From assembly GCF_028736235.1 (NCBI RefSeq), contig NZ_CP117884.1:1798001-1862000 (forward strand): a stretch of DNA of 64,000 bases, in the 5' to 3' direction. Source of the DNA: Lacticaseibacillus pabuli. GTDB lineage: Bacteria; Bacillota; Bacilli; Lactobacillales; Lactobacillaceae. Numbering within the stretch: the first letter of the stretch is position 1; every line of letters starts with the position of its first letter. Below are positions 54,633 to 62,906 of this stretch, one piece after another. The translations under genes and the position numbers were made by a program. The notes under the pieces were generated by a model. That model made no database searches and was not told the origin of the DNA. It worked only from the letters and a program-made list of their open reading frames with translations.

Positions 54633-54824
54633 TGACACTGGGCGGTGGGTGCGGGTTCCGTAAGCACGGACGGCTGGAACGCGTGCGGCCGGCTACAGCG
54701 CTTTGCGCTTCCGCCTAAAGGTCAAGCCTACAAAGTGCGTTGTCTTGCCCTTTTCCGGTCGGGCGCTGCCCGACTACCACGCTGAGCCTGTGCTTACTCC
54801 ACCCGCACCCACTGCCCAGGGTCA
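54633..54824 (+). ncRNA. Candidate structured RNA element A (unrecognised family)
   Basis: 192 bases with no plausible protein. Structure read on the plus strand: closing helix 54633-54656 with 54801-54824 (24 bp, one mismatch, one G-T); 3x3 loop TCC/TCC; helix GTAAGCAC 54660-54667 with 54790-54797; internal loop GGAC (54668-54671) against T (54789); GGCT 54672-54675 with AGCC 54785-54788; internal loop GGAAC (54676-54680) against TG (54783-54784); GCGTG 54681-54685 with CACGC 54778-54782; CCGG 54689-54692 with CCGG 54755-54758; hairpin 1 AGCGC-TTT-GCGCT (54697-54709); hairpin 2 AAAGG-CAAG-ACAA stepped helix (54717-54753); hairpin 3 TCGGGC-GCT-GCCCGA (54759-54773). Element B keeps this plan with other bases. 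Strand and transcription are inferred. Confidence 0.6.
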
Positions 54825-55003
54825 CTCTTGTGTCGCAACTATTTCCCCACAAGCTTTGAAACCACTAGTGGATTCTGCCCATCTCCGCAGATACCATAAG
54901 GGGTTTTCCCGCCGGTATATCTTAAATTCAACAAATGAATCGTTGTACATCATAACGATTTAACATTCAGAAGCACGGTTGTGCAATTGGAATCGGTGGC
55001 GTC
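54825..55003. other. Spacer between the two structured elements with two small hairpins
   Basis: No gene. Hairpins: ATACC-ATAA-GGG-N4-CCC-GCC-GGTAT (54891-54918) and AATCGTT-N9-AACGATT (54938-54960). A short palindrome CCACTAGTGG lies near 54862-54871. On the minus strand TTGCAC, 17 bases, TTAAAT is a weak promoter-like pair around 54958-54986. Each feature is seen directly; none has a known function. Confidence 0.4.
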
Positions 55004-55247
55004 GGTGGCGGATGTGGTCGAGCGCGCCGGGCGTGGGGGCATACAGGCTCAGTGCTGAAGTATTGATGGCGGTTTTTGCCATCAATACCGGCAAGAATTA
55101 AGACATTTTCGAACTTTAAAATGGCTTAATTCTTAGCGAGAGGAGCATTTTGAGCGGTCTTTGCTCAAAATCTCCGAAGCGGCCGAGCACGTTCCAGCCG
55201 ACAGTATGCCCCCACGCTCGGCGCGCCCGACCACAACCGCCCCCACC
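55004..55247 (-). ncRNA. Candidate structured RNA element B (second copy of the same plan)
   Basis: 244 bases, opposite orientation to element A. Plus-strand coordinates: closing helix 55204-55247 with 55004-55044 (about 40 bp, few mismatches); loop GACA (55200-55203) against A (55045); AGCC 55196-55199 with GGCT 55046-55049; GTTCC 55191-55195 against CA 55050-55051 (GGAAC/TG on the minus strand); AGCAC 55186-55190 with GTGCT 55052-55056; GCCG 55182-55185 with CGGC 55089-55092; hairpin 1 55142-55175; hairpin 2 55093-55134 (AAGAATTAAG/CTTAATTCTT); hairpin 3 55060-55088 (GTATTGATGGC/GCCATCAATAC). It begins 6 bases after the leuS terminator, on the leuS strand. Confidence 0.6.
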
Positions 55248-55252
55248 AGACA

Positions 55253-55284
55253 CAAAAAAGCCGCATCCCCAAAGATATGCGGCC
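55253..55284 (-). terminator. Intrinsic terminator after leuS
   Basis: GCCGCAT and ATGCGGC pair around ATCTTTGGGG, followed by TTTTTTGTG on the minus strand. Confidence 0.85.
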
Positions 55285-55302
55285 CAATAACTCAATCAAA
55301 AT

Positions 55303-57714
55303 TTACTTAGCCACAATGTTAACCAGCTTGTTTGGTACGACGATAACCTTCTTAACGTCCTTACCTTCCACAAACTTCTTAACGTTAGCCTGGTCAAATG
55401 CCAGCTTCTGCAATGCATCACGGTCAGTGTCCTTAGCGACCTTCACCTGTGCGCGCAGCTTACCGTTAACCTGAACGACCACGTTGACTTCATCAGAAAC
55501 CAGCGCACTTTCGTCGTACTTAGGCCATGCCGCGTAGGTCAGGCTCTCCTTGTGACCCAAGATGGACCAGATTTCTTCCATCAAATGTGGTGCCACTGGC
55601 GCGAGCAATTTAACGAAGCCTTCGCAGTATTCGTATGGCAATGCGTCAACCTTGTTGGCATCGTTGATAAAGACCATCATCTGGGCGATAGCCGTGTTAA
55701 AGTGCAGCACTTCGTAATCGTCCGTGACCTTCTTAACCGTCTCGTTGTAGACACGGGTCAACTTGCCATCATTAATGGTCGTGATGTGATCGCGCATCTT
55801 GCCATTGTCATCAACAAAGGTCCGGTAAACACGGTCCAGAAACTTGTGGGCACCGGCAAGACCCTTGGTGCTCCACGCAATGCCGGCATCCAGAGGACCC
55901 ATGAACATTTCGTAAAGGCGCAGTGTGTCTGCCCCGTACTCGGAGACAACGTCGTCGGGGTTCACAACGTTCCCCTTAGACTTGCTCATCTTTTCATGGT
56001 TGTCACCCAGAATCATGCCCTGGTTGAACAACTTCTTGAAGGGTTCCTTGGTCTTGACAATGCCCAGATCGTAAAGGAACTTGTGCCAGAAACGTGCGTA
56101 CAGCAAGTGCAGTACGGCGTGTTCCGCACCACCGATGTACAGGTCAACGTTCATCCAGTAGTTAATCTTTTCTGGGTCCGCAATCATACGGCCGTTGTGT
56201 GGGTCACAGTAACGCAGGAAGTACCAAGATGAACCCGCCCATTGTGGCATGGTGTTCGTCTCGCGCTTACCCTTGCGCCCGTTCTTATCCACAACATTGA
56301 CCCAGTCCTTTAGGTTGGCAAGTGGTGATTCGCCGGTACCAGAAGGCTTGATGTCAACTTCTTCGGGAAGCTTCAAAGGCAATTCGTCTTCCGGAACAAG
56401 TGTGGTTTTGCCATCTTCCCAGTGAATTACAGGAATTGGTTCACCCCAGTAACGCTGGCGTGAGAAGACCCAGTCGCGCAGCTTGTAGTTCACTTTAGCT
56501 GCCCCGACACCCTTGTCTTCGAGCCAGGTGATCATGGTGTCAATACCGTCTTGCTTGTTCTTGCCATCCAGAAAACCAGAGTTAATATGCGTCCCGTCGC
56601 CGGTGTATGCTTCCTTGGTGACATCGCCGCCCTCAATCACTGGCTTGATTTCAAGTCCGAACTTCTGCGCAAAGGCCCAGTCACGGTCATCGTGCGCTGG
56701 CACGGCCATGATGGCACCTGTCCCGTATGTCGCGAGAACGTAGTCAGAAATCCAGATTGGAATCTTGGCACCATTCACTGGGTTGATTGCGTAAGCACCC
56801 GTGAACACCCCAGTCTTGTCCTTGTTCAGGTCAGTCCGGTCCAGGTCAGACTTGCGCGCTGCTTCCTTAACATATTCCTCAACGGCGGCCTTCTGCTCTG
56901 GCGTCGTAATCTGCGCCACGAGTTCGTGTTCAGGCGCCATGACAGAGTAAGTTGCGCCAAACAGCGTGTCTGGACGGGTCGTGAAGACGTCATAGGTTTT
57001 GTCTGTGCCGTCAATCTTGAAGGTCACAGACGCACCACGTGAACGGCCAATCCAGTTGCGCTGCATCTGCTTGATGGATTCTGGCCAATCAAGGTCGTCC
57101 AAATCATCTAGGAGGCGATCGGCGTAGGCGGTAATCTTCAGCATCCACTGGCGCATTGGCTTGCGGATGACTGGGAAGCCGCCACGTTCGGTCTTGCCAT
57201 CGATGACTTCTTCGTTCGCAACAACGGTGCCCAAATCTGGGCTCCAGTTAACGGGAACTTCGGCTTCATAGGCCAAACCCTTTTCGTACATCTTTTCGAA
57301 GATCCACTGGGTCCACTTGTAATAGGAAGGGTCGGTCGTGTTAATTTCACGATCCCAATCGTATGAGAAACCAAGGCTCTGGATTTGGCGCTTGAAATTT
57401 GCAATGTTTTTAGCGGTAAATTCCTTAGGCGCGTTCCCGGTCTTCAAAGCGTATTGTTCAGCAGGCAAACCGAATGCATCCCAGCCCATTGGGTGCAAGA
57501 CGTTGAAGCCCTGCATCCGCTTCATGCGGGCAACGATGTCAGTGGCAGTGTAGCCTTCTGGATGTCCGACGTGCAATCCCTGGCCAGATGGGTAAGGGAA
57601 CATGTCGAGGACATAGTACTTCGGCTTCTTGGGGTCCTTGCCCGTCTTGAAGCTGTCGTTTTCACGCCAATACTTCTGCCATTTTTTCTCAATAGCGATG
57701 TGGTCAAAAGCCAT
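55303..57714 (-). CDS. leuS: Leucyl-tRNA synthetase
   Basis: An 803-residue class-I synthetase charging tRNA-Leu. ATG 57714 ([16 protein letters not shown]) has AGGAGG upstream; earlier in-frame codons run through the T-box. Seen: HIGH-type motif as [12 protein letters not shown], the editing domain (about residues 225-415, with [12 protein letters not shown] and [14 protein letters not shown]), and KMSKSKGN. Expression is controlled by the T-box leader at 57745-57975, with leucine-specific CUC specifier. Confidence 0.98.
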   Translation of the reverse strand: MAFDHIAIEKKWQKYWRENDSFKTGKDPKKPKYYVLDMFPYPSGQGLHVGHPEGYTATDIVARMKRMQGFNVLHPMGWDAFGLPAEQYALKTGNAPKEFTAKNIANFKRQIQSLGFSYDWDREINTTDPSYYKWTQWIFEKMYEKGLAYEAEVPVNWSPDLGTVVANEEVIDGKTERGGFPVIRKPMRQWMLKITAYADRLLDDLDDLDWPESIKQMQRNWIGRSRGASVTFKIDGTDKTYDVFTTRPDTLFGATYSVMAPEHELVAQITTPEQKAAVEEYVKEAARKSDLDRTDLNKDKTGVFTGAYAINPVNGAKIPIWISDYVLATYGTGAIMAVPAHDDRDWAFAQKFGLEIKPVIEGGDVTKEAYTGDGTHINSGFLDGKNKQDGIDTMITWLEDKGVGAAKVNYKLRDWVFSRQRYWGEPIPVIHWEDGKTTLVPEDELPLKLPEEVDIKPSGTGESPLANLKDWVNVVDKNGRKGKRETNTMPQWAGSSWYFLRYCDPHNGRMIADPEKINYWMNVDLYIGGAEHAVLHLLYARFWHKFLYDLGIVKTKEPFKKLFNQGMILGDNHEKMSKSKGNVVNPDDVVSEYGADTLRLYEMFMGPLDAGIAWSTKGLAGAHKFLDRVYRTFVDDNGKMRDHITTINDGKLTRVYNETVKKVTDDYEVLHFNTAIAQMMVFINDANKVDALPYEYCEGFVKLLAPVAPHLMEEIWSILGHKESLTYAAWPKYDESALVSDEVNVVVQVNGKLRAQVKVAKDTDRDALQKLAFDQANVKKFVEGKDVKKVIVVPNKLVNIVAK

Positions 57715-57744
57715 TTCTTTTTCCTCCTGTTGTCTATAATAAAA

Positions 57745-57975
57745 CGCAAAAAGCCGCCCCAACTTATCGTTAGGACGGCTTAAGCCGCGGTACCACCTAA
57801 ATTCTACGCAATGCGTAGCACTCAACCTGGATAACGGACAGCCCGACTAACCTTACTGAATTCAGGTCAGTGCATTTGAAAGTGAGTTCGCAGGAACGCT
57901 CGATCGGCTCGCACCCCCGCCGACTCTCTGAACAAAGCGCTACTGCTACTGGTCTTTCTTGCGTTTGTATTAGGG
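57745..57975 (-). promoter_or_regulatory. T-box leader of leuS
   Basis: Minus strand. The T-box core AGGTGGTACCGCG is at 57798-57786; the competing terminator GCCGTCCTAAC..GGGGCGGCTTTTT spans about 57782-57745. Stem I lies at about 57960-57850, and the specifier codon CUC (Leu) reads at 57886-57884 within GAACTCACT. Uncharged tRNA-Leu(GAG) should stabilise the antiterminator and allow leuS transcription. The two tRNA genes in the window read CUG and are not the specifier partner. Confidence 0.93.
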
Positions 57976-57977
57976 CT

Positions 57978-58006
57978 AATATAGCAGAGAATTAACCACT
58001 GGGCAA
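57978..58006 (-). promoter_or_regulatory. Promoter of the leuS T-box transcript
   Basis: TTGCCC (58006-58001), 17 bases, TATATT (57983-57978) on the minus strand, just before the leader. Confidence 0.75.
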
Positions 58007-58292
58007 GTCAGAATTGCCCCAACTACGCGGATTTGGCCACGGATACCCTGCCAAACCCACGTCTTACAGTAATGCCGTTAAGCAAAAATTAACAAAGCAT
58101 GGGTAATTGCTAATATTTGGTGGCCAAGAAAATCCGCTGAATGTGGTGTATATAATAGAAGCATCAGGCCACATAAATGCTAATTTTATGCGTGTGCATT
58201 GCGAATTATTTTCAGTAATGGACACCTGTCTATAAGGGTTTCCACCCCCATTTTGTGCTAGACTATGAGCATGCAGTTTGGAGGTATTTTTC

Positions 58293-60635
58293 ATGATTAA
58301 TGCAAATACTGCGTTCAAAACCCGGAGCGCCGCTAATCAGGCTATGCGCTACTACCTGTGGCGTCGCCCCGCGTATTTTTGGATAATTTTCCCAATCTTT
58401 TGGGCTTTTCTTTTGTTTAAACTGCACTTCATTTCAGAAGCAGTTTACGTTCAGCGCCGGTGGCATTTTCTTGCCCGCCGGCCACTCACAACGCAGCAAT
58501 GGCAGGGTCTCACCAAAAAGTTACCCCTCCGCGCGCGTTTCCGCTACGCCGATCACATCACGGTAGCTGACCAGATTCCCCAGTTCATCCTTGAACTGCT
58601 CGTTGCTGGTTCCCAGCTAGACGCACGTGGCGCTGCCATCAGTGTTGATGGTAAGGCGGACGTGATCACTCCCATGGTGGATGTTTTCCAGCCCAGCGGT
58701 GATCTTGGTATTCTTGTCACGCCTGATTTTTACAGGAGCTTCTTGCGCAAATCCGCGAATAAGTCCGCTATTCGTATTTTCGATATGGACCGCGAGTTTG
58801 CAAGTTACGGTAAATACCAGGCTTGGCAATGGCTCTGGCAACTACGTAACGGCCTGATTTTGCTCGCCGCCGCGCTGATTGTCACCTTCATCGCGCTGTT
58901 CATCGCGTACTACCACTACGGGACGTTCTACGTCACCGACATTTTGCACATCAAGCGCCTGATGCTCGCCAACGTCGTGCCCGTCCTCGCCATCATGACT
59001 CTCGTATACTTCCTGACTAACTCTGTTAGCTGGGCGGTTGCACTGGGTGGTTTGCCATTCCCACTGCTGGCTTTGGTCAACTTCTTCATGCTGGAATACC
59101 GCTCCTTCCCACTGGAATTTCCTGACATTTTTCTCGCCAGCGAAGCCAGCAACATGGGCAAGCGGTACAGCTACGTGCCACCTCGCCTCTACGCGCTACT
59201 ACTCATCTTTATTGTGGCGCTCGGGATTCTGTGCCACTTCTTCTTGAAGAGTCCACGCCGCGGGTTCGTTTGGCGCGCATGCTTCAGTCTCTTGACGGTC
59301 GTGGCCATCGTCTTTGGCACGAAGAGTTTCTATTTGAATGACGCCAAATTTGCCAGCATCATCACCATCACGCACGGTAACATTTGGGACAAAACCAACC
59401 GTTACGCAACGAATGGGTTTGTTTATTCCTTCATGAACACCCTAAACAAGGGTCAAGTTCAAGCACCAGCTGGTTACAGTGCTGCCGGTGCCAAGAAGGA
59501 TTTAGGTCAGTACAAGACGCAGAACATCCCGAACAACAAGCGGATTAACGTCATCACCATTCAACTAGAAGCTTTCCAAGACTTCAGCAAGTACCCGCAG
59601 ATTCACATTGATCCATCTGTCTACGCAGGCTTGCACCAGGTCGAAAAAGAAGCTAGCTCCGGTGAACTGTCTACGACCATCTTTGGTGGTGGGACCGTTG
59701 ATACTGAGCGTAAAGTCCTGACGGGTTACTCCGTACTGCCAAACTTGCGGACGGATACCAACGCCTTCCCTTACTACTTCTCGCAGCAAGGGTTCAACAC
59801 CTACTTTGCCCATGACGGTTACGCTTGGTTCTACAACCGGCAAAACATCGACCGTTACCTTGGTTTCAAGGAAAACCTGTTCAAGGAAAACTACTACACC
59901 AAGAACGTCTCCGGCGCTTCAATTATTCCAGACAGCTTGATGTTCCCAGACTTGTACAAGCACTTCCAGAACAAGACCAAGAACGGTAAGTACCTGTTCA
60001 CCCAAAACGTCACTTACCAAAACCACGGGCCTTACCCAACGACCTTTAATGGTAAGAAGCTTGTTCAGTGGCAGCCTGGCTACAACCAATCCGATTACGC
60101 CATCATCAACAACTACTTGACGGGTGTTAAGAAGACGAGTGATCAACTGCTCGCACTGACGAACCGCTTCAAGAATAGTAAAAAGCCTGTTGTCCTCGCC
60201 TTCTGGGGTGACCATAACCCATGGGGTGGCCTGAACAACAGTACCTACAAGATGCTGAAAATCAACCTGGATCAGGGCACACAGCAAGGTATCAACGACT
60301 TCTTCAACACGCCATACGTCATTTACGCCAATGCCGCAGCGAAGAAGCGCCTGAAGACGCAGTTCCCAACCAATGGTCCAACCATCAGTCCAATGTACAT
60401 GCTCCCAACCATCTTCACGCACGCCGGCTGGAAGGGTAACCAGTACATGCAGGTTCTGCAGAAGATGCAGCAGACCATCCCCGTATACGGCTTAAACAAG
60501 GACATGTACAAGGGTCAATTCACTGCCGAAACCGACTTGCCTGCCAATGTGCGCAAGCAAATCAAGCAGTTCCAGGAAACACAGTTCTACATGCAAACAA
60601 ACTTTAAGGGTCAGGCAACAGACGTGACCAAGTAG
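58293..60635 (+). CDS. LTA-synthase-family sulfatase-type phosphoglycerol transferase
   Basis: A 780-residue membrane enzyme. ATG 58293 has GGAGG upstream. Seen: a first helix (about 26-46), an extra soluble stretch of about 130 residues (50-180), five more helices to about residue 345, and an alkaline-phosphatase-type domain with metal Glu426 in ITIQLEAFQ and nucleophile Thr468 in GGGTVDTERKVLTGYS, and the metal-binding FWGDHNPWG. Like LtaS it should move glycerol-phosphate onto a lipid anchor for lipoteichoic acid, but the soluble insert is not part of the standard five-helix LtaS. It precedes a PAP2 phosphatase by 17 bp. Confidence 0.85.
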   Translation: MINANTAFKTRSAANQAMRYYLWRRPAYFWIIFPIFWAFLLFKLHFISEAVYVQRRWHFLARRPLTTQQWQGLTKKLPLRARFRYADHITVADQIPQFILELLVAGSQLDARGAAISVDGKADVITPMVDVFQPSGDLGILVTPDFYRSFLRKSANKSAIRIFDMDREFASYGKYQAWQWLWQLRNGLILLAAALIVTFIALFIAYYHYGTFYVTDILHIKRLMLANVVPVLAIMTLVYFLTNSVSWAVALGGLPFPLLALVNFFMLEYRSFPLEFPDIFLASEASNMGKRYSYVPPRLYALLLIFIVALGILCHFFLKSPRRGFVWRACFSLLTVVAIVFGTKSFYLNDAKFASIITITHGNIWDKTNRYATNGFVYSFMNTLNKGQVQAPAGYSAAGAKKDLGQYKTQNIPNNKRINVITIQLEAFQDFSKYPQIHIDPSVYAGLHQVEKEASSGELSTTIFGGGTVDTERKVLTGYSVLPNLRTDTNAFPYYFSQQGFNTYFAHDGYAWFYNRQNIDRYLGFKENLFKENYYTKNVSGASIIPDSLMFPDLYKHFQNKTKNGKYLFTQNVTYQNHGPYPTTFNGKKLVQWQPGYNQSDYAIINNYLTGVKKTSDQLLALTNRFKNSKKPVVLAFWGDHNPWGGLNNSTYKMLKINLDQGTQQGINDFFNTPYVIYANAAAKKRLKTQFPTNGPTISPMYMLPTIFTHAGWKGNQYMQVLQKMQQTIPVYGLNKDMYKGQFTAETDLPANVRKQIKQFQETQFYMQTNFKGQATDVTK

Positions 60636-60652
60636 ACAGGAGGCTAGCAGCC

Positions 60653-61327
60653 GTGCTCAAACGCAACAAACTCATCTGCGCAGTGTTTGCGGCAGCTATT
60701 CTCGGCTTACTGATGTTCGGGGTGCTTACCAACGCCGGGTATATTCACGCCATCGACAACGCGGGCATTGCCCTGATCGTGCACCATGGTGCCTGGAACC
60801 CGGTCGTGATTGCGGTAACGAACCTAGGCAATCCGCCAGTCATCACGGCTTTCGCCGTCATGCTGGCCCTGTACTTCCTCATTAAACGACGCTATCGCGT
60901 GACGGTTTTCATCGCAACCAACATGATTGTGGTGAACCTGGCAAACTTTATTGTCAAAAACATCGTCCAGCGACAACGGCCGTTCATCCAAGATCCGAGC
61001 ATCACGCCGTTGGTTCATGCGGGTGGCTTCAGCTTTCCAAGTGGCCATTCAGCGGGCGCGGTCCTACTCTACGGCACAATCTTCCTACTGGCAGGCTACC
61101 TTGCTGGCCGGCCCAAAACTCGCCGGCTGCTGCGCGGCTTCTGCCTACTGATGATCTTGCTCATCGGCGCCAGTCGCATTTACGTCCAAGTCCATTTTCC
61201 AACCGACGTGCTCGCCGGTTACGCCCTTGGAACTTGCGGCCTGATGTTATCCTGGGCCATCACCTCATTGTGGATGACCAAGGACGGCCTACCAGAACGG
61301 CTGAAAGATTTGATTGACCGCCCATAA
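60653..61327 (+). CDS. PAP2-family lipid phosphatase
   Basis: A 224-residue membrane phosphatase. Start is GTG 60653 with AGGAGG. Seen: the three PAP2 motifs KNIVQRQRP, PSGHSAGA and SRIYVQVHFPTD, with about six membrane helices. The substrate is a phosphatidic-acid, undecaprenyl-diphosphate or diacylglycerol-pyrophosphate type lipid. Downstream of the LTA synthase, it might recycle the diacylglycerol or carrier lipid; inference. Ends before a bidirectional terminator. Confidence 0.93.
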   Translation: MLKRNKLICAVFAAAILGLLMFGVLTNAGYIHAIDNAGIALIVHHGAWNPVVIAVTNLGNPPVITAFAVMLALYFLIKRRYRVTVFIATNMIVVNLANFIVKNIVQRQRPFIQDPSITPLVHAGGFSFPSGHSAGAVLLYGTIFLLAGYLAGRPKTRRLLRGFCLLMILLIGASRIYVQVHFPTDVLAGYALGTCGLMLSWAITSLWMTKDGLPERLKDLIDRP

Positions 61328-61337
61328 GCGACACAAA

Positions 61338-61376
61338 GAAGTCCCGATGCACAAATTGTGCACCGGGACTTTTGTT
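61338..61376 (+). terminator. Bidirectional terminator between the PAP2 gene and the TetR gene
   Basis: AAGTCCCG-A-TGCAC pairs with GTGCA-C-CGGGACTT around AAATT; T/A runs on both sides. Confidence 0.88.
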
Positions 61377-61383
61377 TACATTA

Positions 61384-62019
61384 TCATGCAGGACTGAGTG
61401 CCCGGGTTATCGCGTCAATCATCTGCGTTTGCGTGTGCGGTGCAATCTCCTGATTGAACAGCATCGCGCCGCCAATGATACCGGCGGCAGAGGCGATGAG
61501 GTAGAACATCACGGTCGAGTTATCCCAGTCGACGAGCATCCCCCGCTGACGCAGGTCGTCAAATTCACCAAACAATAATTGCCAGTACCCCTCTGGAAAA
61601 CGGGCAACAACCTTCTGCCGCAAATCCGTATTGTAAACCACCTCCGCGATGAAAATTTTCATCACGCGTGCGTTACTCTTCATGAACTCGTAGCGCCGGC
61701 CCACTAATACGCTAATAAACTCGCGCAGGTTAGTATAGTGACGCTGAAACTCGTCCGTCTGCAGGTTGTGCACCATGTCGGGGAAAATGGACCGCAACAC
61801 AGGGTTGATGATGGCATCCAGCAAGCCCCGTTTATTGCCAAACTTGCTAAAGATATTACCTTCAGCCACGCCGGCGCGTTTCGCGATTTCATGCGTGCTG
61901 CTGTTCGCGTAGCCCTTTGCAGCGAACACATCAACCGCGGCTTCGACGATGGCGAGTTGCTTATCCGTGTAGCCCGCAAAGGTGTTGTCGTGTAGCAATA
62001 ATTCCAAATCTTGTGCCAT
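61384..62019 (-). CDS. TetR-family regulator
   Basis: A 211-residue repressor-type protein. ATG 62019 with GGGGGATT upstream at 6 bases; an ATG directly before (62022) is also possible. Seen: HTH at about 25-65 (IVEAAVDVFAAKGYANSSTHEIAKRAGVAEGNIFSKF, given as NSSTHEIAKRAGVAEGNIF). The ligand domain has a hydrophobic end. It precedes an acyltransferase and a glycosyltransferase on the same strand by about 20 bases (the next gene ends at 62043), so it may be co-transcribed with them. Confidence 0.9.
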   Translation of the reverse strand: MAQDLELLLHDNTFAGYTDKQLAIVEAAVDVFAAKGYANSSTHEIAKRAGVAEGNIFSKFGNKRGLLDAIINPVLRSIFPDMVHNLQTDEFQRHYTNLREFISVLVGRRYEFMKSNARVMKIFIAEVVYNTDLRQKVVARFPEGYWQLLFGEFDDLRQRGMLVDWDNSTVMFYLIASAAGIIGGAMLFNQEIAPHTQTQMIDAITRALSPA

Positions 62020-62042
62020 CATAATCCCCCATTATGCGCTGA

Positions 62043-62906
62043 CTAGTGCCGCCAGCCAGCGATGTCCCGTGATGAAAAGTCATAACTCAGCTCACGGCCA
62101 TATGCCCGTTCGTAAGCCGCCTTCTTTTGGGCGTAGTCCGCCTGTTGCAGCCGCTTGCTAGCGGTGCGCACGTCGAGTTGCGGATCTGGCCACAGCGGGT
62201 CGAGCACGTGCACCGTGTAATCCACCGCGTCAAAGTCTGCGGTCACCGGATTTTGCTCGGCGTGCATGCTGACAAAGATGGACACGATCGGCCGGTTGAA
62301 CTTCGCGGCAAAATAATACGCCCCGCGCTGTGGTGGTCGCGGTTTCGTGTAGTTAAACCACATTTCCTGCTCAGGATAAATCAATACCCAGTCGCCGCGC
62401 TGTAAGTAGCCACCTAAAATGGCGGGAAACTCACGCCCCATCCATTCTTTTTCTGTGCTGATGGGCAACGTATCACCATAATTCATCAGGTACCCTAGCC
62501 AACCGCCCATTTTCAGGTTAGTCAACTGACTCACGATATGCAAGCGATGACCGCGAACGGCCTTGCGCACAAAGAGGTTTTCGACGGGTGAAAAATGGTT
62601 GCTCGTGACGATGGCACCGCCAGTCACTGCCGCCAGTTTTTCAGCACCTTCGACGCGCACGCCGTGACCGGCGATGCGTGCAAACATATCCAAGCCTTTA
62701 CGAGTGATAAACGTGCTCGTCTTGAAACGTAGACTCTGCCGCCGCGTCTGGTAGGATTGCAACAAATGCAACGCCTCAGCCGTCGTTAATTCAGGATCGC
62801 CCTCCTGCACTTTAGCCGTGAACGCACCCGTACGTGTTGCCTGAGCAATGTTACTAATCGCGCCACGATGATCGCCACGGAGTACGCGATCCTTGACGCT
62901 AATCAT
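62043..62906 (-). CDS. Lysophospholipid acyltransferase (PlsC-like), variant motif
   Basis: A 287-residue acyltransferase of the LPLAT group. Seen: the catalytic block IVTSNHFSPVEN (about 99-110), where NHxxxxD is NHFSPVE (His104, Glu109), and the second block YPEQEMWFNY in place of the usual PEGTRS-type sequence. So it belongs to a variant subfamily. The product is probably phosphatidic acid or a related lipid. It overlaps the GT8 gene by 4 bp (ATGA). Confidence 0.82.
   Translation of the reverse strand: MISVKDRVLRGDHRGAISNIAQATRTGAFTAKVQEGDPELTTAEALHLLQSYQTRRQSLRFKTSTFITRKGLDMFARIAGHGVRVEGAEKLAAVTGGAIVTSNHFSPVENLFVRKAVRGHRLHIVSQLTNLKMGGWLGYLMNYGDTLPISTEKEWMGREFPAILGGYLQRGDWVLIYPEQEMWFNYTKPRPPQRGAYYFAAKFNRPIVSIFVSMHAEQNPVTADFDAVDYTVHVLDPLWPDPQLDVRTASKRLQQADYAQKKAAYERAYGRELSYDFSSRDIAGWRH

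Noticed and set aside
54597..54837. TGTCGCA occurs on both sides of element A (54597-54603 and 54831-54837), as a target-site duplication would
   Set aside because: It is a 7-base match placed asymmetrically, with 29 bases of other sequence on one side and 6 on the other, and element B shows no similar flanking pair. Insertion by a mobile element is not supported.
54703..54963. An 86-codon frame within the structured region
   Set aside because: It overlaps element A and its stems, has no ribosome site, and no recognisable protein features.
54633..55247. The elements as an inactivated insertion sequence or MITE
   Set aside because: No transposase fragment is seen, and the outer arms, which would be the terminal repeats, differ between the copies while inner loops are kept. 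That is opposite to the pattern of a MITE.
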